A stretch of 64,000 nucleotides of DNA from UBA5158 sp963692955 (GTDB lineage: Bacteria; Pseudomonadota; Gammaproteobacteria; DSM-16500), in NCBI GenBank assembly GCA_963692955.1, contig OY843587.1, forward strand, positions 558,001 to 622,000. The letters are read 5' to 3'. The notes beneath the pieces were generated by a model. It worked only from the letters and a program-made list of their open reading frames with translations, did no database searches and was not told where the DNA came from. Positions 24,213 through 33,675 of this stretch are shown in pieces. Position 1 is the first letter of the stretch. Each line of letters begins with the position of its first letter. Both the position numbers and the translations under genes were made by a program.

Positions 24213-25817
24213 ATGGACGCAGCATTTCCTCTGCTTAAATGCAAAGCGCAATCTCAAGCACAAACGCAGCATTCATTTTTGACTTTTCTGTTCTTCATCG
24301 CTTTTTTTGGCGGTATCTCGATTTTGCTTGGGCAAGATGTCAATAACGATTTGCGTAATTATCATTTGTATAACGGCTTCGCCGCGCTGCATCACCGCCT
24401 GAACTATGATGTCGCGCCGGCGCTGATGCAAACGTATTTGAATCCTTTCTTTGATTGCATCAATTACTTATTGATCGCTTTGCACCGGCCGATGTTAACG
24501 GCGTTTTTGTTAGGCGCGTTCTCTGGCGCGATTGGGTTTATATTGCATGAAATCGGCGTTATTTTATTTCACGATCAAAATCAGGCTGACCGTCGTATTT
24601 ATAACATTCTCGCGCTGGTGATTGGTTTGTCGGGCGCGGCTAGCGTCGCCTTGATAGGTACGACCACGAATGATACCAAAATGGCGGTGTTGGTGATGTT
24701 GGCCTTGTATTTTTTGTTAAAAGCCAATGTGAGCGGTAAGCAAAAATTTATTTATTACGCCGGCTTTACGACGGGCTTGGCTTTAGCTTTCAAGCTGGTC
24801 GCGGCGGTTTATTTTCTGAGTTTATTGTTGGCTTTATGGTTCGTCGATTTAAATAAATCAAAATTTATCGCCGCCGCCAGTGTCGGGTTTCTCCTCGCGA
24901 ATGGTTATTGGATGTGGCTGTTATTTAAAAATTTTCATAGTCCGATCTATCCACTTTACAATAATATTTTTCACTCACCGTACGCGCCGTTTATTACATT
25001 CAATTTCAAACCTACCGCCGCCGCGGCGATCAAACTAAGTTTCGCCGATTATTTATTGATGCCGCTGCATATCGCCTGGACGATCAATACTTATATCAGC
25101 GCGGTAGCGCTGCGCGATATACATCTTGGCGTCATTTTTATATTAACGCTTATATTTAGTTTGCGGCAGTATTTCAAACCGCAGATCAATCAGTCTAATT
25201 CCGCGTGGACGTTAGTGCTGACTTTTTTTATGAGTAGTTATGTCTTATGGCTAATGGTTTTATGTAATTTCCGTTACGCGTTGCCGTTGGAAGCCCTAAC
25301 TGGCTTAGTCATGATTTATTTCGCGCGTAGAATTTTTACATCCACCGCTACCGCGCAGATTTTTTTATGTGGGGTAGTATTGGCGATCGGGGCTTCGACG
25401 GTGTATCCTAGCTTGGGACGCACGCCGTTTCAAAAAGATTATTTTTTTATGACGATGCCGGTGTTGCCCAGTAATGCTGAAGTGCTTATCAAGTCGGTGC
25501 CGATTGCGTATGTGGCGCCGTATTTTCCCCTGCAAACGCAATTCGTAGGGATGCTGTATGTGCAGTTAGATGTGAATGAAGAACGTATGGTGCCGGCGCC
25601 ACAAAAATTATTTTCTACCTTTCTCACTAATTTAAATCGCGATATCAAAACCCGCGCCGTTTACACGCTAGGTTTTCAAGCGCCAGATAGATATAGTTTG
25701 AGAACGCAAAAAATTCTAAAGTTATACGGCTACACGGAAGATAAAGCCGCTTGCCAGAAGTTCGCGACGAATATTGGCGACCAATTAGAACTTTGTCCGC
25801 TGCGCGCTAGCTTTTAA
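24213..25817 (+). CDS. Polytopic membrane protein, GT-C glycosyltransferase-like
   Basis: This 534-residue protein has about ten hydrophobic helices. After the first helix it has GQDVNNDLRNYHLYNG, then HHRLNYDVAPALMQTYLNPFFD. A D-x-RNYH..N motif after the first helix is typical of uncharacterised membrane proteins resembling GT-C type, lipid-sugar-dependent glycosyltransferases; this is from memory, not a search. It starts three bases after the dotO stop, so it is likely co-transcribed. It occupies the place where Legionella has tphA, a transporter, between icmB and icmF, but is not of that family. Function unknown. Confidence 0.6.
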   Translation: MDAAFPLLKCKAQSQAQTQHSFLTFLFFIAFFGGISILLGQDVNNDLRNYHLYNGFAALHHRLNYDVAPALMQTYLNPFFDCINYLLIALHRPMLTAFLLGAFSGAIGFILHEIGVILFHDQNQADRRIYNILALVIGLSGAASVALIGTTTNDTKMAVLVMLALYFLLKANVSGKQKFIYYAGFTTGLALAFKLVAAVYFLSLLLALWFVDLNKSKFIAAASVGFLLANGYWMWLLFKNFHSPIYPLYNNIFHSPYAPFITFNFKPTAAAAIKLSFADYLLMPLHIAWTINTYISAVALRDIHLGVIFILTLIFSLRQYFKPQINQSNSAWTLVLTFFMSSYVLWLMVLCNFRYALPLEALTGLVMIYFARRIFTSTATAQIFLCGVVLAIGASTVYPSLGRTPFQKDYFFMTMPVLPSNAEVLIKSVPIAYVAPYFPLQTQFVGMLYVQLDVNEERMVPAPQKLFSTFLTNLNRDIKTRAVYTLGFQAPDRYSLRTQKILKLYGYTEDKAACQKFATNIGDQLELCPLRASF

Positions 25818-25839
25818 GCTTTCGCTTTTAAGCTTTCGC
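25812..25839. repeat. 14-bp perfect tandem duplication at convergent gene ends
   Basis: TTTTAAGCTTTCGC occurs twice in direct succession. It spans the stop of the plus-strand membrane gene and the C-terminal KAKA-stop of icmF, so the icmF stop region is duplicated. Confidence 0.85.
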
Positions 25840-28800
25840 TTTCAATTGTTCCGGCAAACGTATTTTTTGCAGCGCGAAGAAGGGGTTGACTGCGCCTTTA
25901 GTAAACATATAATACTTCGCTTCATGGCCATCGACCGCGAAATTGAGTATCAGCTCATGCGCATTCAAAATTCGCATCGTCGATTGATTCACTAATCTAA
26001 ACCAAGCCCAACTGCCGTCGAGTTTCGTATCGCTGGCGTGATTGTCGCGGCCCAGTAAATTGAGCGTCGTCGAGTGCGTCATTTTGCTGCCCGGCCAAGC
26101 GAGAGATTGGGCGATGTGCGGCTGCGAACGATCGTAATCCAACGTTTGGCCGTTAATGTTTAGCGCGATACTTTGCACGTCTTTTTCTAAACTCATCGGC
26201 TGCAACGTAAATTTTATAAAAATTTGATTGTTGTTATCCGGGAAGAAAACCTTTTGTAAACCCAGCGCTTGTGAAATTTGTTCGAGCGCAACATCTGAAA
26301 ATGGAATTTGTTCGTCATCCATTTTTTTCCACTGCCATTGCTTGTTATTAAGCGCGACAAACGGCTGCAAGAAATCTTGGAAATAATTATTCAACGTACC
26401 TTTCGGATTTAAAAATTTCGAAAATTGATCGAGCGGCGTTTCCAGCGACGCGTTCGCCCACAGTGGGTAATGGTTTTCAAATTGCGTGTGGTAGGTGGAC
26501 ATCACGTCGGTTTGCCAATGGTTTTCAGCGTATTGCCCCGCGTCTTGCAACACGAACCGCCAGGTCTGTGTGGCGATGGTGTTGAGCCAGCTGCGGATGG
26601 GATCAGGATGGTTTTTCGCTAACACATGCAGTTGCGTGATCGGATCAGCCGCTTGATTGCGGTAATCTTGAAAACGTTCCGCCGCCGCGGTGTAAGCCGC
26701 GTTCATAGGATTGTGCGCGGTCAAGATTTTTTGTAAATCATTATGCAATTGTTTCAATGTCAACGTGATGGCGGTGAGAGAATTATCTTGTAAATTATCA
26801 ATCGCCGCTAATTTGGCGCTCGCGCTCATGATGGGTTTGAATTGCGTATTTTGTTTAATAACTTTAATCACCGCTAATAACGGCGAACTTTCGCCGATCA
26901 AACTGGCGGCGATGGCGTCTGTGTCTTGTAGACTTGTAGGCACGGCTAGTTGCGTGTTCACTAGTAAATTTTCCCACACGCCCGCGTAACTGCTGACGTA
27001 AGCCGAACGCAATTGATCGGCGATCAACGCGAAATTTTGTTGCGCCGGATTTACTAAATTACTACCTAAAATCCAATTGCCTTGCACCAACTCCAACGCG
27101 GCGTTTTCGACTTGCGTAGCGTAAATATTTTGGAATAAAGCGCCGGTGAACATGCGTGAAACGTGAATGTTATCTTTGGTGCCAGCGTCGGTCAGCGGTA
27201 AATCGACCGGCGTGGTATTGCCATCCATATTTTTTAAGATTAAAAAACTCAACGTCACGGCCGGCAAAGTCGCTAAGTGTTTGCGGACGTTAGTGACTAA
27301 TTGCTCGTCTAGCGTCAGCGGTTGGAACGTATCATTGAACGCTGTGTTGATATGCTTCATGAGTTTATCGTGCTGGGAGCCGAATGTCGCAGGTGCGATT
27401 TCTTGCAGCGCGTTTAACACAAAGTCCGCTTGAAAATATTGTTTATCACTTAACTCTAAATAAGCTTTTAAAACCATATAGACCAGGGCGGGATTTTTAT
27501 AATCGGTGGTTTGCAAATAAGTTTCGAACGGCGTTTTAAATCCGGAGAAAACAATATTATGCAACGCCTCATGATACGCGGTCACGGCGTGCTTGCGGGT
27601 TTTCGCCGAGTGGAACAGCCAACTATGCACAGAGGGGTGTGCGCGCGCTTCGAGCGCATTAAGCAAAGGAATCGCGCCATTCATGTCGGCGTCTTCAAGC
27701 TTTACGCTGTTTTGATATTGAATGAGACCGGCGCGGATGTCATTGGTTTGTTTGACGTTGATGCGGAAGTCACTCGCGATAAACACGGAAATAGCTAAGG
27801 TCATGGCCGTGGAGAGCGTGTAAATCAACGGCCGGTGTTGCCATTTTTTCGGCGTGGGGGCGGCGTGCAAGATATTCGCGAAACCTTGCAGCAACAATTG
27901 TCTGACAAAATACGGCCGGCTCGGCATATTGAGCGTATGGATGGCCGGCATGGCTTTACTCGCCGCCGCCGCGTACAAGTGGACTAAATGCTCTTCCGCG
28001 TGCTGTTGCACCGCGCTCGTCAAATACACGCCTTGCAAATGAAAATGTTTTTCGACGCTGGTAATGTCGGTTAAAGCGTTATGTATACATTCTTTTAAAC
28101 GTTCGATATGCAGCGGAAAATCTTTGATGTGCGGACGCATCAGAGAATTGCGCTCTTGATGCAAGCGCGAAATTAATTGTTTATTGAGGCGCTTGATCAA
28201 GGCGTTAAAGCGTTGCGTGAAGACGTGCGGTAAGGTTTCATTTTCTTTGAGCGCTGGCATGGTGACGCCCCACGCTTGCGATAATTCATCGATGCCGCTA
28301 TCGCTAAAAAATTCGGTGAAGCCCGGCAGCGCGTCGCATTTCGTCACGATCAAATAAAATGGTAAGTGCGCGCCAAATTGCGCGCGCAATTCATGAATTT
28401 GTTGTTTTAATTTAAATGGTGTTTCACGGTTGGGTTTTTGCAAGCTGAGTAATTCTGCCAGTGATACGGCTAACACGACGCCCGCCAGCGGCCGTTTGCC
28501 GCGGCCGGCGATTAAGCTCAATAGGGTATGCCACACGTCGTGACTGGAAGCCGCGCGGTTTGGTTTAGGTTGGAAATAACTGCTTGGCACATCGACGAGC
28601 ACCATGTCGCGGGTGACCCACCAATCGCTGGTGCTGGACGGCGCGATATTTTTTAAATTTTCCGGTTTGAATTTTTTCGCGAGCACGAAATTCACGTTCG
28701 CGTTGGCCAGCAGTGTGGTTTTCCCGGCGCTTTCGCCGCCGATAAATAAATACCACGGCAATTGATTTAAACTGACGTCGTGGCCGTCTTTATTAATAAA

Positions 28801-29127
28801 AGTTTTATTTAAAAACGCGATGAAGCCTTGGAATTTTTCCGTCAGGGTTTGGACTTTTTTATCTTCTTCTGTATTGACCGGTACGAACGGCACGACGTTT
28901 TCGCGCGGCTTGCTATCCAATAAATAAATTTTTAATCCCCACGCGCAGAAGAGTAATAAAATGAGATAAATTCTTTTCGCCGGTTGCTCGAACGGCACAT
29001 TGTTCGCGATCGCGATAAGCGGGCCGCCGAACCAGAGCGCGATGGAAAAAAAGGTAAGAAAAAGTAGGGGGTAAAATTCTTTTCTGAAAGGCAAACTACG
29101 CAATTGTTTTATCATCAAATGCTTCAT
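25828..29127 (-). CDS. icmF: Dot/Icm stabilising protein IcmF (TssM-like)
   Basis: IcmF is a large inner-membrane protein that, with DotU, stabilises and localises the Dot/Icm core. The 1099-residue protein has two N-terminal helices (about residues 17-41 and 52-70), a P-loop GGESAGKT at about 130-137 and a third helix near residues 435-455. A long periplasmic IcmF/TssM C-terminal region follows. It is transcribed towards the dot operon. DotU/IcmH, normally its neighbour, is not adjacent: the next upstream gene is fis. Confidence 0.93.
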   Translation of the reverse strand: MKHLMIKQLRSLPFRKEFYPLLFLTFFSIALWFGGPLIAIANNVPFEQPAKRIYLILLLFCAWGLKIYLLDSKPRENVVPFVPVNTEEDKKVQTLTEKFQGFIAFLNKTFINKDGHDVSLNQLPWYLFIGGESAGKTTLLANANVNFVLAKKFKPENLKNIAPSSTSDWWVTRDMVLVDVPSSYFQPKPNRAASSHDVWHTLLSLIAGRGKRPLAGVVLAVSLAELLSLQKPNRETPFKLKQQIHELRAQFGAHLPFYLIVTKCDALPGFTEFFSDSGIDELSQAWGVTMPALKENETLPHVFTQRFNALIKRLNKQLISRLHQERNSLMRPHIKDFPLHIERLKECIHNALTDITSVEKHFHLQGVYLTSAVQQHAEEHLVHLYAAAASKAMPAIHTLNMPSRPYFVRQLLLQGFANILHAAPTPKKWQHRPLIYTLSTAMTLAISVFIASDFRINVKQTNDIRAGLIQYQNSVKLEDADMNGAIPLLNALEARAHPSVHSWLFHSAKTRKHAVTAYHEALHNIVFSGFKTPFETYLQTTDYKNPALVYMVLKAYLELSDKQYFQADFVLNALQEIAPATFGSQHDKLMKHINTAFNDTFQPLTLDEQLVTNVRKHLATLPAVTLSFLILKNMDGNTTPVDLPLTDAGTKDNIHVSRMFTGALFQNIYATQVENAALELVQGNWILGSNLVNPAQQNFALIADQLRSAYVSSYAGVWENLLVNTQLAVPTSLQDTDAIAASLIGESSPLLAVIKVIKQNTQFKPIMSASAKLAAIDNLQDNSLTAITLTLKQLHNDLQKILTAHNPMNAAYTAAAERFQDYRNQAADPITQLHVLAKNHPDPIRSWLNTIATQTWRFVLQDAGQYAENHWQTDVMSTYHTQFENHYPLWANASLETPLDQFSKFLNPKGTLNNYFQDFLQPFVALNNKQWQWKKMDDEQIPFSDVALEQISQALGLQKVFFPDNNNQIFIKFTLQPMSLEKDVQSIALNINGQTLDYDRSQPHIAQSLAWPGSKMTHSTTLNLLGRDNHASDTKLDGSWAWFRLVNQSTMRILNAHELILNFAVDGHEAKYYMFTKGAVNPFFALQKIRLPEQLKAKA

Positions 29128-29236
29128 AAGATTTTAATCTTCCATGCCTAGAAATCATTAATCCGTGTGCAGAAAGCATTATACATAAACGCCGCCGGTA
29201 AATCAGCAGAGGGGAGGGTTATTTTGCGGGGGATTC

Positions 29237-29284
29237 TTAAAACAAAACACTAGGCGAGCAAGTTAGCACTCGCCTAATGTTTGT
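29237..29284 (-). terminator. Intrinsic terminator of fis
   Basis: TAGGCGAG pairs with CTCGCCTA, extended by ACA/TGT-type pairs, around a 10-base loop. On the transcribed strand the stem is followed by TTTTGTTTT. It lies 20 bases past the fis stop. Confidence 0.75.
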
Positions 29285-29303
29285 AGTATATGAGAGTTAG
29301 AAA

Positions 29304-29609
29304 TTAATCCAACATGCCATAGATTTTTAACTTTTTGCGTAATGTTCCGCGACTTATGCCAAGCAGAATAGCAGCTCGTGATTGATTTCCTTTCGTGTAA
29401 TCCATCACTGCTTCCATCAGCGGCATCTCAACCTCAGCAAGAACCATTTCATACAAATTAGTTGGCGCTTGGCCTTTTAATTGCAGGAAATAATTCTCAA
29501 GCGCCTGACGAACGCTATCGTGCAGCGGTTGATTTTTATGAGTAACCGTAAAAGTCGAAGTTGCATTTTGCAGCGTTTCGGTTGCTTCTGGTGTGTTATT
29601 AATAGCCAT
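29304..29609 (-). CDS. fis: DNA-binding protein Fis
   Basis: Fis is a nucleoid-associated regulator; Fis proteins control Dot/Icm effector genes in Legionella. The 101-residue product ends with the typical Fis helix-turn-helix: MDYTKGNQSRAAILLGISRGTLRKKLK. The N-terminal part carries the LYEMVLAEVE dimerisation helix. It has its own promoter (29677-29705) and terminator, although it follows prmA as in other gammaproteobacterial prmA/dusB-fis regions. The assignment is firm. Confidence 0.94.
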   Translation of the reverse strand: MAINNTPEATETLQNATSTFTVTHKNQPLHDSVRQALENYFLQLKGQAPTNLYEMVLAEVEMPLMEAVMDYTKGNQSRAAILLGISRGTLRKKLKIYGMLD

Positions 29610-29676
29610 TGTAGTCTCTCAAAAATGTTACAAGATCAAGTTTTTAGTATTTTGCTCGGTATTTCTACAAAAAATG

Positions 29677-29705
29677 ATTATACCAGTTGTTCTATGTTCG
29701 ATCAA
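29677..29705 (-). promoter_or_regulatory. Sigma-70 promoter of fis
   Basis: On the minus strand TTGATC and a perfect TATAAT are separated by exactly 17 bases. They lie about 70 bases before the fis ATG in the gap after prmA. Confidence 0.7.
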
Positions 29706-29730
29706 TTTAAAATATGCAGGTTTTTGCAAG

Positions 29731-30618
29731 TTATTGACGAATACCACTCAATAATGACCATTCCTCAATAAAAACAGGGGCTTGCATAGAAAAATAAGCT
29801 TGATAAACAGCGCTTACTTTTTCAAATTGATCAAATAATATACCAGATAGAACAACTTTTCCACCTTTTTTGACCCATTTACTGAATAACCCGGCCAATT
29901 CTATGAGCGGTAGCGCCAAAATATTCGCGACCAAAACGTCGACCGGTGCTGGCAGCTCGAAATTTTTTGCTAACACCACGTCGATTTGCGCGTGGGAAAG
30001 CTGGTTGCGCTCGGCGTTTTCGCGCGTCGTGGCGATGGCTTTGGGATCGTTATCGACGGCATAAGCATGTTGCGCTCCGAGTTTCACCGCGGACACGGCT
30101 AAAATTCCTGAGCCGCAGCCGAAATCCAAAACGCTTTGACCGGCGCGAATATTTTTTTCCAGCCACTCAAGACACAGTGCGGTGGTCGCGTGTGTGCCGG
30201 TGCCGAACGCCAGTCCCGGGTCGAGCAACACATTCACCGCGTCCGGCTGCGGGACGGTTTGTGTGGTCGGCACCACCCATAAGCGCTCACCAAAATTTAA
30301 CGGCGTTAAACCCTCTAAACAGCGTCGCTCCCAATCATCGTCGGCGAGCGGTAGAAGGTTGAAAGAGGCTAGGCGGCCATGCTTCTTTTCCGCATGCAAA
30401 TTCGCGTCGAGCGCGCTGATATTTTCCGCCGCGTCGAACAAACCAACGATTATAGTATCCGGCCATAACGGCGGGGTCTTATCGAACGCGGGTTCTAAAA
30501 TTGGCGTGTTGCCGGCGTCTTGGTATGTAATCGCCAGCGCGCCGTGTTCGGTCAATAGCGCGCTGAGTGCTTCGACGTGCTGCGCGCGGGTTATAATATG
30601 AATTTCAATCCAAGCCAT
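29731..30618 (-). CDS. prmA: Ribosomal protein L11 methyltransferase
   Basis: PrmA trimethylates ribosomal protein L11 using SAM. The product begins MAWIEIHI at the ATG 30618-30616, which overlaps the accC stop (TAATG), and has 295 residues, close to E. coli (293). The N-terminal substrate domain is followed by the SAM-binding core DPGLAFGTGTHATT, LDFGCGSGILA and the catalytic-type motif VANILALPL. It belongs to the aroQ-accB-accC-prmA order common in gammaproteobacteria. Confidence 0.96.
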   Translation of the reverse strand: MAWIEIHIITRAQHVEALSALLTEHGALAITYQDAGNTPILEPAFDKTPPLWPDTIIVGLFDAAENISALDANLHAEKKHGRLASFNLLPLADDDWERRCLEGLTPLNFGERLWVVPTTQTVPQPDAVNVLLDPGLAFGTGTHATTALCLEWLEKNIRAGQSVLDFGCGSGILAVSAVKLGAQHAYAVDNDPKAIATTRENAERNQLSHAQIDVVLAKNFELPAPVDVLVANILALPLIELAGLFSKWVKKGGKVVLSGILFDQFEKVSAVYQAYFSMQAPVFIEEWSLLSGIRQ

Positions 30619-31958
30619 TACGTCGTTAACCATTTTTCCAGATAGTGAATATTCGTGCCGCCGGTTTTGAAAGAACTGTCGCGTAAAATATCTTGGTGCA
30701 GAGGCAAATTAGTTTTGATGCCTTCGATCACCATTTCATCTAACGCCGTACGCATGCGCGCTAGTGCTAATTCGCGGTTTTGACCGTGCGCGATGACTTT
30801 CGCGATTAACGAATCATAGTTAGGCGGAACTTTGTAGCCGGTGTAAATATGCGAATCTAAGCGTATGCCAGGGCCGCCCGGTGGATGAAACACTGTAATC
30901 GTGCCAGGGGAGGGCACAAATGTACGCGGGTCTTCGGCGTTAATGCGGCATTCGATCGCGTGACCGCGCATTACCACATCGGCTTGGGAAAAAGATAATT
31001 TGTTACCGGCGGCGATATTTAATTGTTCTTTGACGATGTCGATGCCGGTCACCATTTCGGTGACGGGATGTTCGACCTGGACGCGCGTATTCATTTCGAT
31101 AAAATAAAATTCGCCGTTTTCATATAAAAATTCGAACGTGCCCGCGCCGCGGTAACTCATGTCGCGGCATGCTTGCGCGCAGCGTTCGCCGATCGCTTGC
31201 CGTTGTTCCGGCGTGATGCCGGGCGCCGGCGCTTCTTCGATAATTTTTTGGTGGCGGCGCTGCATCGAACAATCACGTTCGCCTAAATGCACTGCGTTAC
31301 CTTGCCCGTCGCCGATGACTTGCACTTCGATGTGGCGCGGCGTTTGCAAATATTTTTCCATATAAACTTTATCGTTGTTGAATGCGGAACGCGCTTCGTT
31401 CTTCGTCATCGCGATCGCGGTCAGCAAATGCGATTCGGTATGCACGACGCGCATGCCACGCCCACCGCCGCCGCCCGCGGCTTTAATGATGATGGGATAA
31501 CCGATTTCTTGCGCCATGCGGATTGTGGCTTCATCGTCACTGCCGATCGGTTCACTGGAACCGGGCACGCAGGGAATGCGTAAGCGTTTCATCGCGTTGA
31601 TCGCGGCGACTTTGTCGCCCATTTCTCGGATCGTCTCCGGCCGCGGGCCGATAAAAATAAAGCCGCTTTTTTCCACTTGTTCCGCGAAATCCGCGTTTTC
31701 AGCGAGAAATCCATAGCCGGGATGAATGGCGACGGCGTCGGTGATTTCCGCCGCGCTGACGATAGCGGGAATACTTAAATAACTTTCGCTGGCGGCCGCG
31801 GGCCCGATACAAACCGATTCATCAGCGAGACGCACATGCATCAAATCGCGGTCGGCGGTGGAATGCACGGCGACGGTTTTAATACCTAATTCTTTGCAGG
31901 CACGTAAAATGCGGAGGGCGATTTCGCCCCGATTAGCGATGACAATTTTATCTAACAT
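30618..31958 (-). CDS. accC: Acetyl-CoA carboxylase, biotin carboxylase subunit
   Basis: AccC carboxylates biotin on AccB with ATP and bicarbonate, the first half-reaction of fatty acid synthesis. The 446-residue protein starts MLDKIVIANRGEIALRILRAC and has the ATP-grasp glycine loop KAAGGGGGRGMR, EAPAPG and the conserved MNTRVQVEHPVTE. Its length matches the family. It is preceded by accB and overlaps prmA. No anomaly is visible. Confidence 0.97.
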   Translation of the reverse strand: MLDKIVIANRGEIALRILRACKELGIKTVAVHSTADRDLMHVRLADESVCIGPAAASESYLSIPAIVSAAEITDAVAIHPGYGFLAENADFAEQVEKSGFIFIGPRPETIREMGDKVAAINAMKRLRIPCVPGSSEPIGSDDEATIRMAQEIGYPIIIKAAGGGGGRGMRVVHTESHLLTAIAMTKNEARSAFNNDKVYMEKYLQTPRHIEVQVIGDGQGNAVHLGERDCSMQRRHQKIIEEAPAPGITPEQRQAIGERCAQACRDMSYRGAGTFEFLYENGEFYFIEMNTRVQVEHPVTEMVTGIDIVKEQLNIAAGNKLSFSQADVVMRGHAIECRINAEDPRTFVPSPGTITVFHPPGGPGIRLDSHIYTGYKVPPNYDSLIAKVIAHGQNRELALARMRTALDEMVIEGIKTNLPLHQDILRDSSFKTGGTNIHYLEKWLTT

Positions 31959-31994
31959 AGTTGAATTCTCTAGTCGTGTTTCCGTTGAAAAGAA

Positions 31995-32453
31995 TTATTC
32001 AATGACAACCAAGGGTTCATTGAATTCAACTGGACTGCCATTTTCGACTAATACCGCGGTGACGGTGCCGGTTTTGTCAGCTTCAATTTGATTAAACATC
32101 TTCATCGCTTCGATGAGACAGAGAACGTCGCCTTTTTTGACGGCCGTACCCGTTTCCACGAATGGCTTCGCGCCCGGTGAAGAAGCAAAATAAACGGTGC
32201 CGACCATCGGCGCTTTGACGGTGTGTTTGGCGGGAGCTGCGACGCTTTCTGCGATGACGGCCGGGGCTGGGCTGGTGGGCGCTGGCATGGGGGCCGGCGC
32301 GTAATGTTGCACGGGCGGGGGCGCGTATTGTGGTACTGAGTTAGCCATCACGCGGCTGATGCGTACCGATTCTTCGCCTTCGCGAATTTCAATTTCCGCC
32401 ATGCCGGTTTCTTGAATCAGCTCGATCAGCTTCCTGATTTTTCGCATATCCAT
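31995..32453 (-). CDS. accB: Acetyl-CoA carboxylase, biotin carboxyl carrier protein
   Basis: AccB carries the biotin that shuttles carboxyl groups. The 152-residue protein has the N-terminal MDMRKIRKLIELI segment, a Pro/Ala-rich linker and the biotinyl domain with the EAMKM motif, whose lysine is biotinylated. It lies eight bases after aroQ and 36 before accC, and is clearly one operon with them. Confidence 0.97.
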   Translation of the reverse strand: MDMRKIRKLIELIQETGMAEIEIREGEESVRISRVMANSVPQYAPPPVQHYAPAPMPAPTSPAPAVIAESVAAPAKHTVKAPMVGTVYFASSPGAKPFVETGTAVKKGDVLCLIEAMKMFNQIEADKTGTVTAVLVENGSPVEFNEPLVVIE

Positions 32454-32460
32454 TAGTTCG

Positions 32461-32925
32461 TCAACTCCTAATTAAAACATTTTTGGTGAAATAACTGTGC
32501 GCGTAACGCAACGCGGAAAAATAACCTTCCGCGCCCAGTCCCGCAATGGTGCCAAGCGCAATATCGGAAAAATAAGAATGGTGGCGAAACGCGTCGCGCC
32601 GAAAAATATTCGATACATGAATTTCGATAAATGGAATATTAACCGCCAGCAGCGCGTCGCGCAGCGCGATACTAGTATGGGTCAACGCGGCCGGATTGAG
32701 AATAATAAAATCGGCCGTGCTCGTTTGTACGCGGTCGATAAGCTGCCCTTCATGATTACTTTGAAAGTCAGCGTAAGCATGGCCTAATTCTTCGCAAAAA
32801 CGCCTTAGCCGTAAGTTGAGCGCCGGTAGAGTTTCGCTGCCGTAATGCTCGGGCTCACGCGAACCTAACAAGTTCATGTTTGGACCATTTATAACCAGAA
32901 TATTTGCCATTTTAGCGTTTGGCAT
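32461..32925 (-). CDS. aroQ: 3-dehydroquinate dehydratase, type II
   Basis: AroQ converts 3-dehydroquinate to 3-dehydroshikimate in the shikimate pathway. The 154-residue frame holds the family signature ILVINGPNMNLLGSREPEHYG with the catalytic tyrosine at the end, NPAALTHTS and FIEIHVSN, as well as RHHSYFSDIALG. The ATG at 32910 (MANILVING) would match the family start better, but the better ribosome binding site is not decisive. The order aroQ-accB-accC is classical. Confidence 0.95.
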   Translation of the reverse strand: MPNAKMANILVINGPNMNLLGSREPEHYGSETLPALNLRLRRFCEELGHAYADFQSNHEGQLIDRVQTSTADFIILNPAALTHTSIALRDALLAVNIPFIEIHVSNIFRRDAFRHHSYFSDIALGTIAGLGAEGYFSALRYAHSYFTKNVLIRS

Positions 32926-32975
32926 CCTTGAGGGACAAGCCGAGCATTTTGCATGAAGTGAAAGATAATAGCAAG

Positions 32976-32996
32976 ATGGCTGCAGATCGCAGCCAT
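32976..32996 (-). other. Stem-loop between dedA and aroQ
   Basis: A perfect 8-bp inverted repeat (ATGGCTGC/GCAGCCAT, loop 5) lies 20 bases after the dedA stop. No clear T-run follows on the minus strand, so it is a weak terminator or a leader hairpin of the aroQ operon. Confidence 0.4.
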
Positions 32997-33015
32997 TGAG
33001 CCTTAAATTGCTACT

Positions 33016-33675
33016 TTAGGCATTACTTGAGGGTTTTAAGTAAAGCTGGCGGCTCAATTCGATCACAGGCGGCAATAAGGAGACAAAAATGATGCCTAAA
33101 ATGATCGATGAGAAATGATCTTTGATAAAAGGCAGGTTACCGAATAAAAAGCTGATATACAACAAACCGCCGATCCAGAGGATGGCGCCGACGATGTTAT
33201 ACCAACTAAAGCGGCCATAGTGCATATAGCCGATACCCGCCACAAATGGGGCGAAACTGCGGATGATGGGCATGAAACGCGCGAGGATAATGGTTTTACC
33301 GCCATATTCTTGATAAAAGCGGTGGGCGCGCTCTAAATACTTTTTATTTAAGAAAATAGAGTTACTGGAACGGAATACTTTGGGTCCTACCATTCTGCCG
33401 ATAAAGTAATTTACCATGTTGCCAGTAATCGAGGCCACGACTAATAATAAAAATAATACATGAATATTCAACTCGCCGGTGGCTTTCGCGGTGAGCGCGC
33501 CGGTCGCGAACAACAAAGAGTCGCCGGGCAGAAAGGGGGTAACCACTAACGCGGTTTCAAAGAAAATAATTAAGAATAAAATACTGTAGACCCATTTGCC
33601 GTAGAGCGCGACAAACGTGACCATGTGGACGTCTAGATGCATGATGAAATTAAAAAAACTATTAATCATTGCCAT
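33016..33675 (-). CDS. DedA-family inner-membrane protein
   Basis: DedA (SNARE-associated/VTT) proteins are polytopic inner-membrane proteins linked to undecaprenyl-phosphate and phospholipid recycling and to membrane potential. The 219-residue product has the family motifs ETALVVTPFLPGDSLLFATGAL, the glycine-rich G..R.GP and the arginine-bearing ILARFMPIIRSFAPFVAGIG. It overlaps the end of rsmJ by 14 bases. The exact subfamily (YqjA, YghB or DedA) cannot be set here. Confidence 0.88.
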   Translation of the reverse strand: MAMINSFFNFIMHLDVHMVTFVALYGKWVYSILFLIIFFETALVVTPFLPGDSLLFATGALTAKATGELNIHVLFLLLVVASITGNMVNYFIGRMVGPKVFRSSNSIFLNKKYLERAHRFYQEYGGKTIILARFMPIIRSFAPFVAGIGYMHYGRFSWYNIVGAILWIGGLLYISFLFGNLPFIKDHFSSIILGIIFVSLLPPVIELSRQLYLKPSSNA

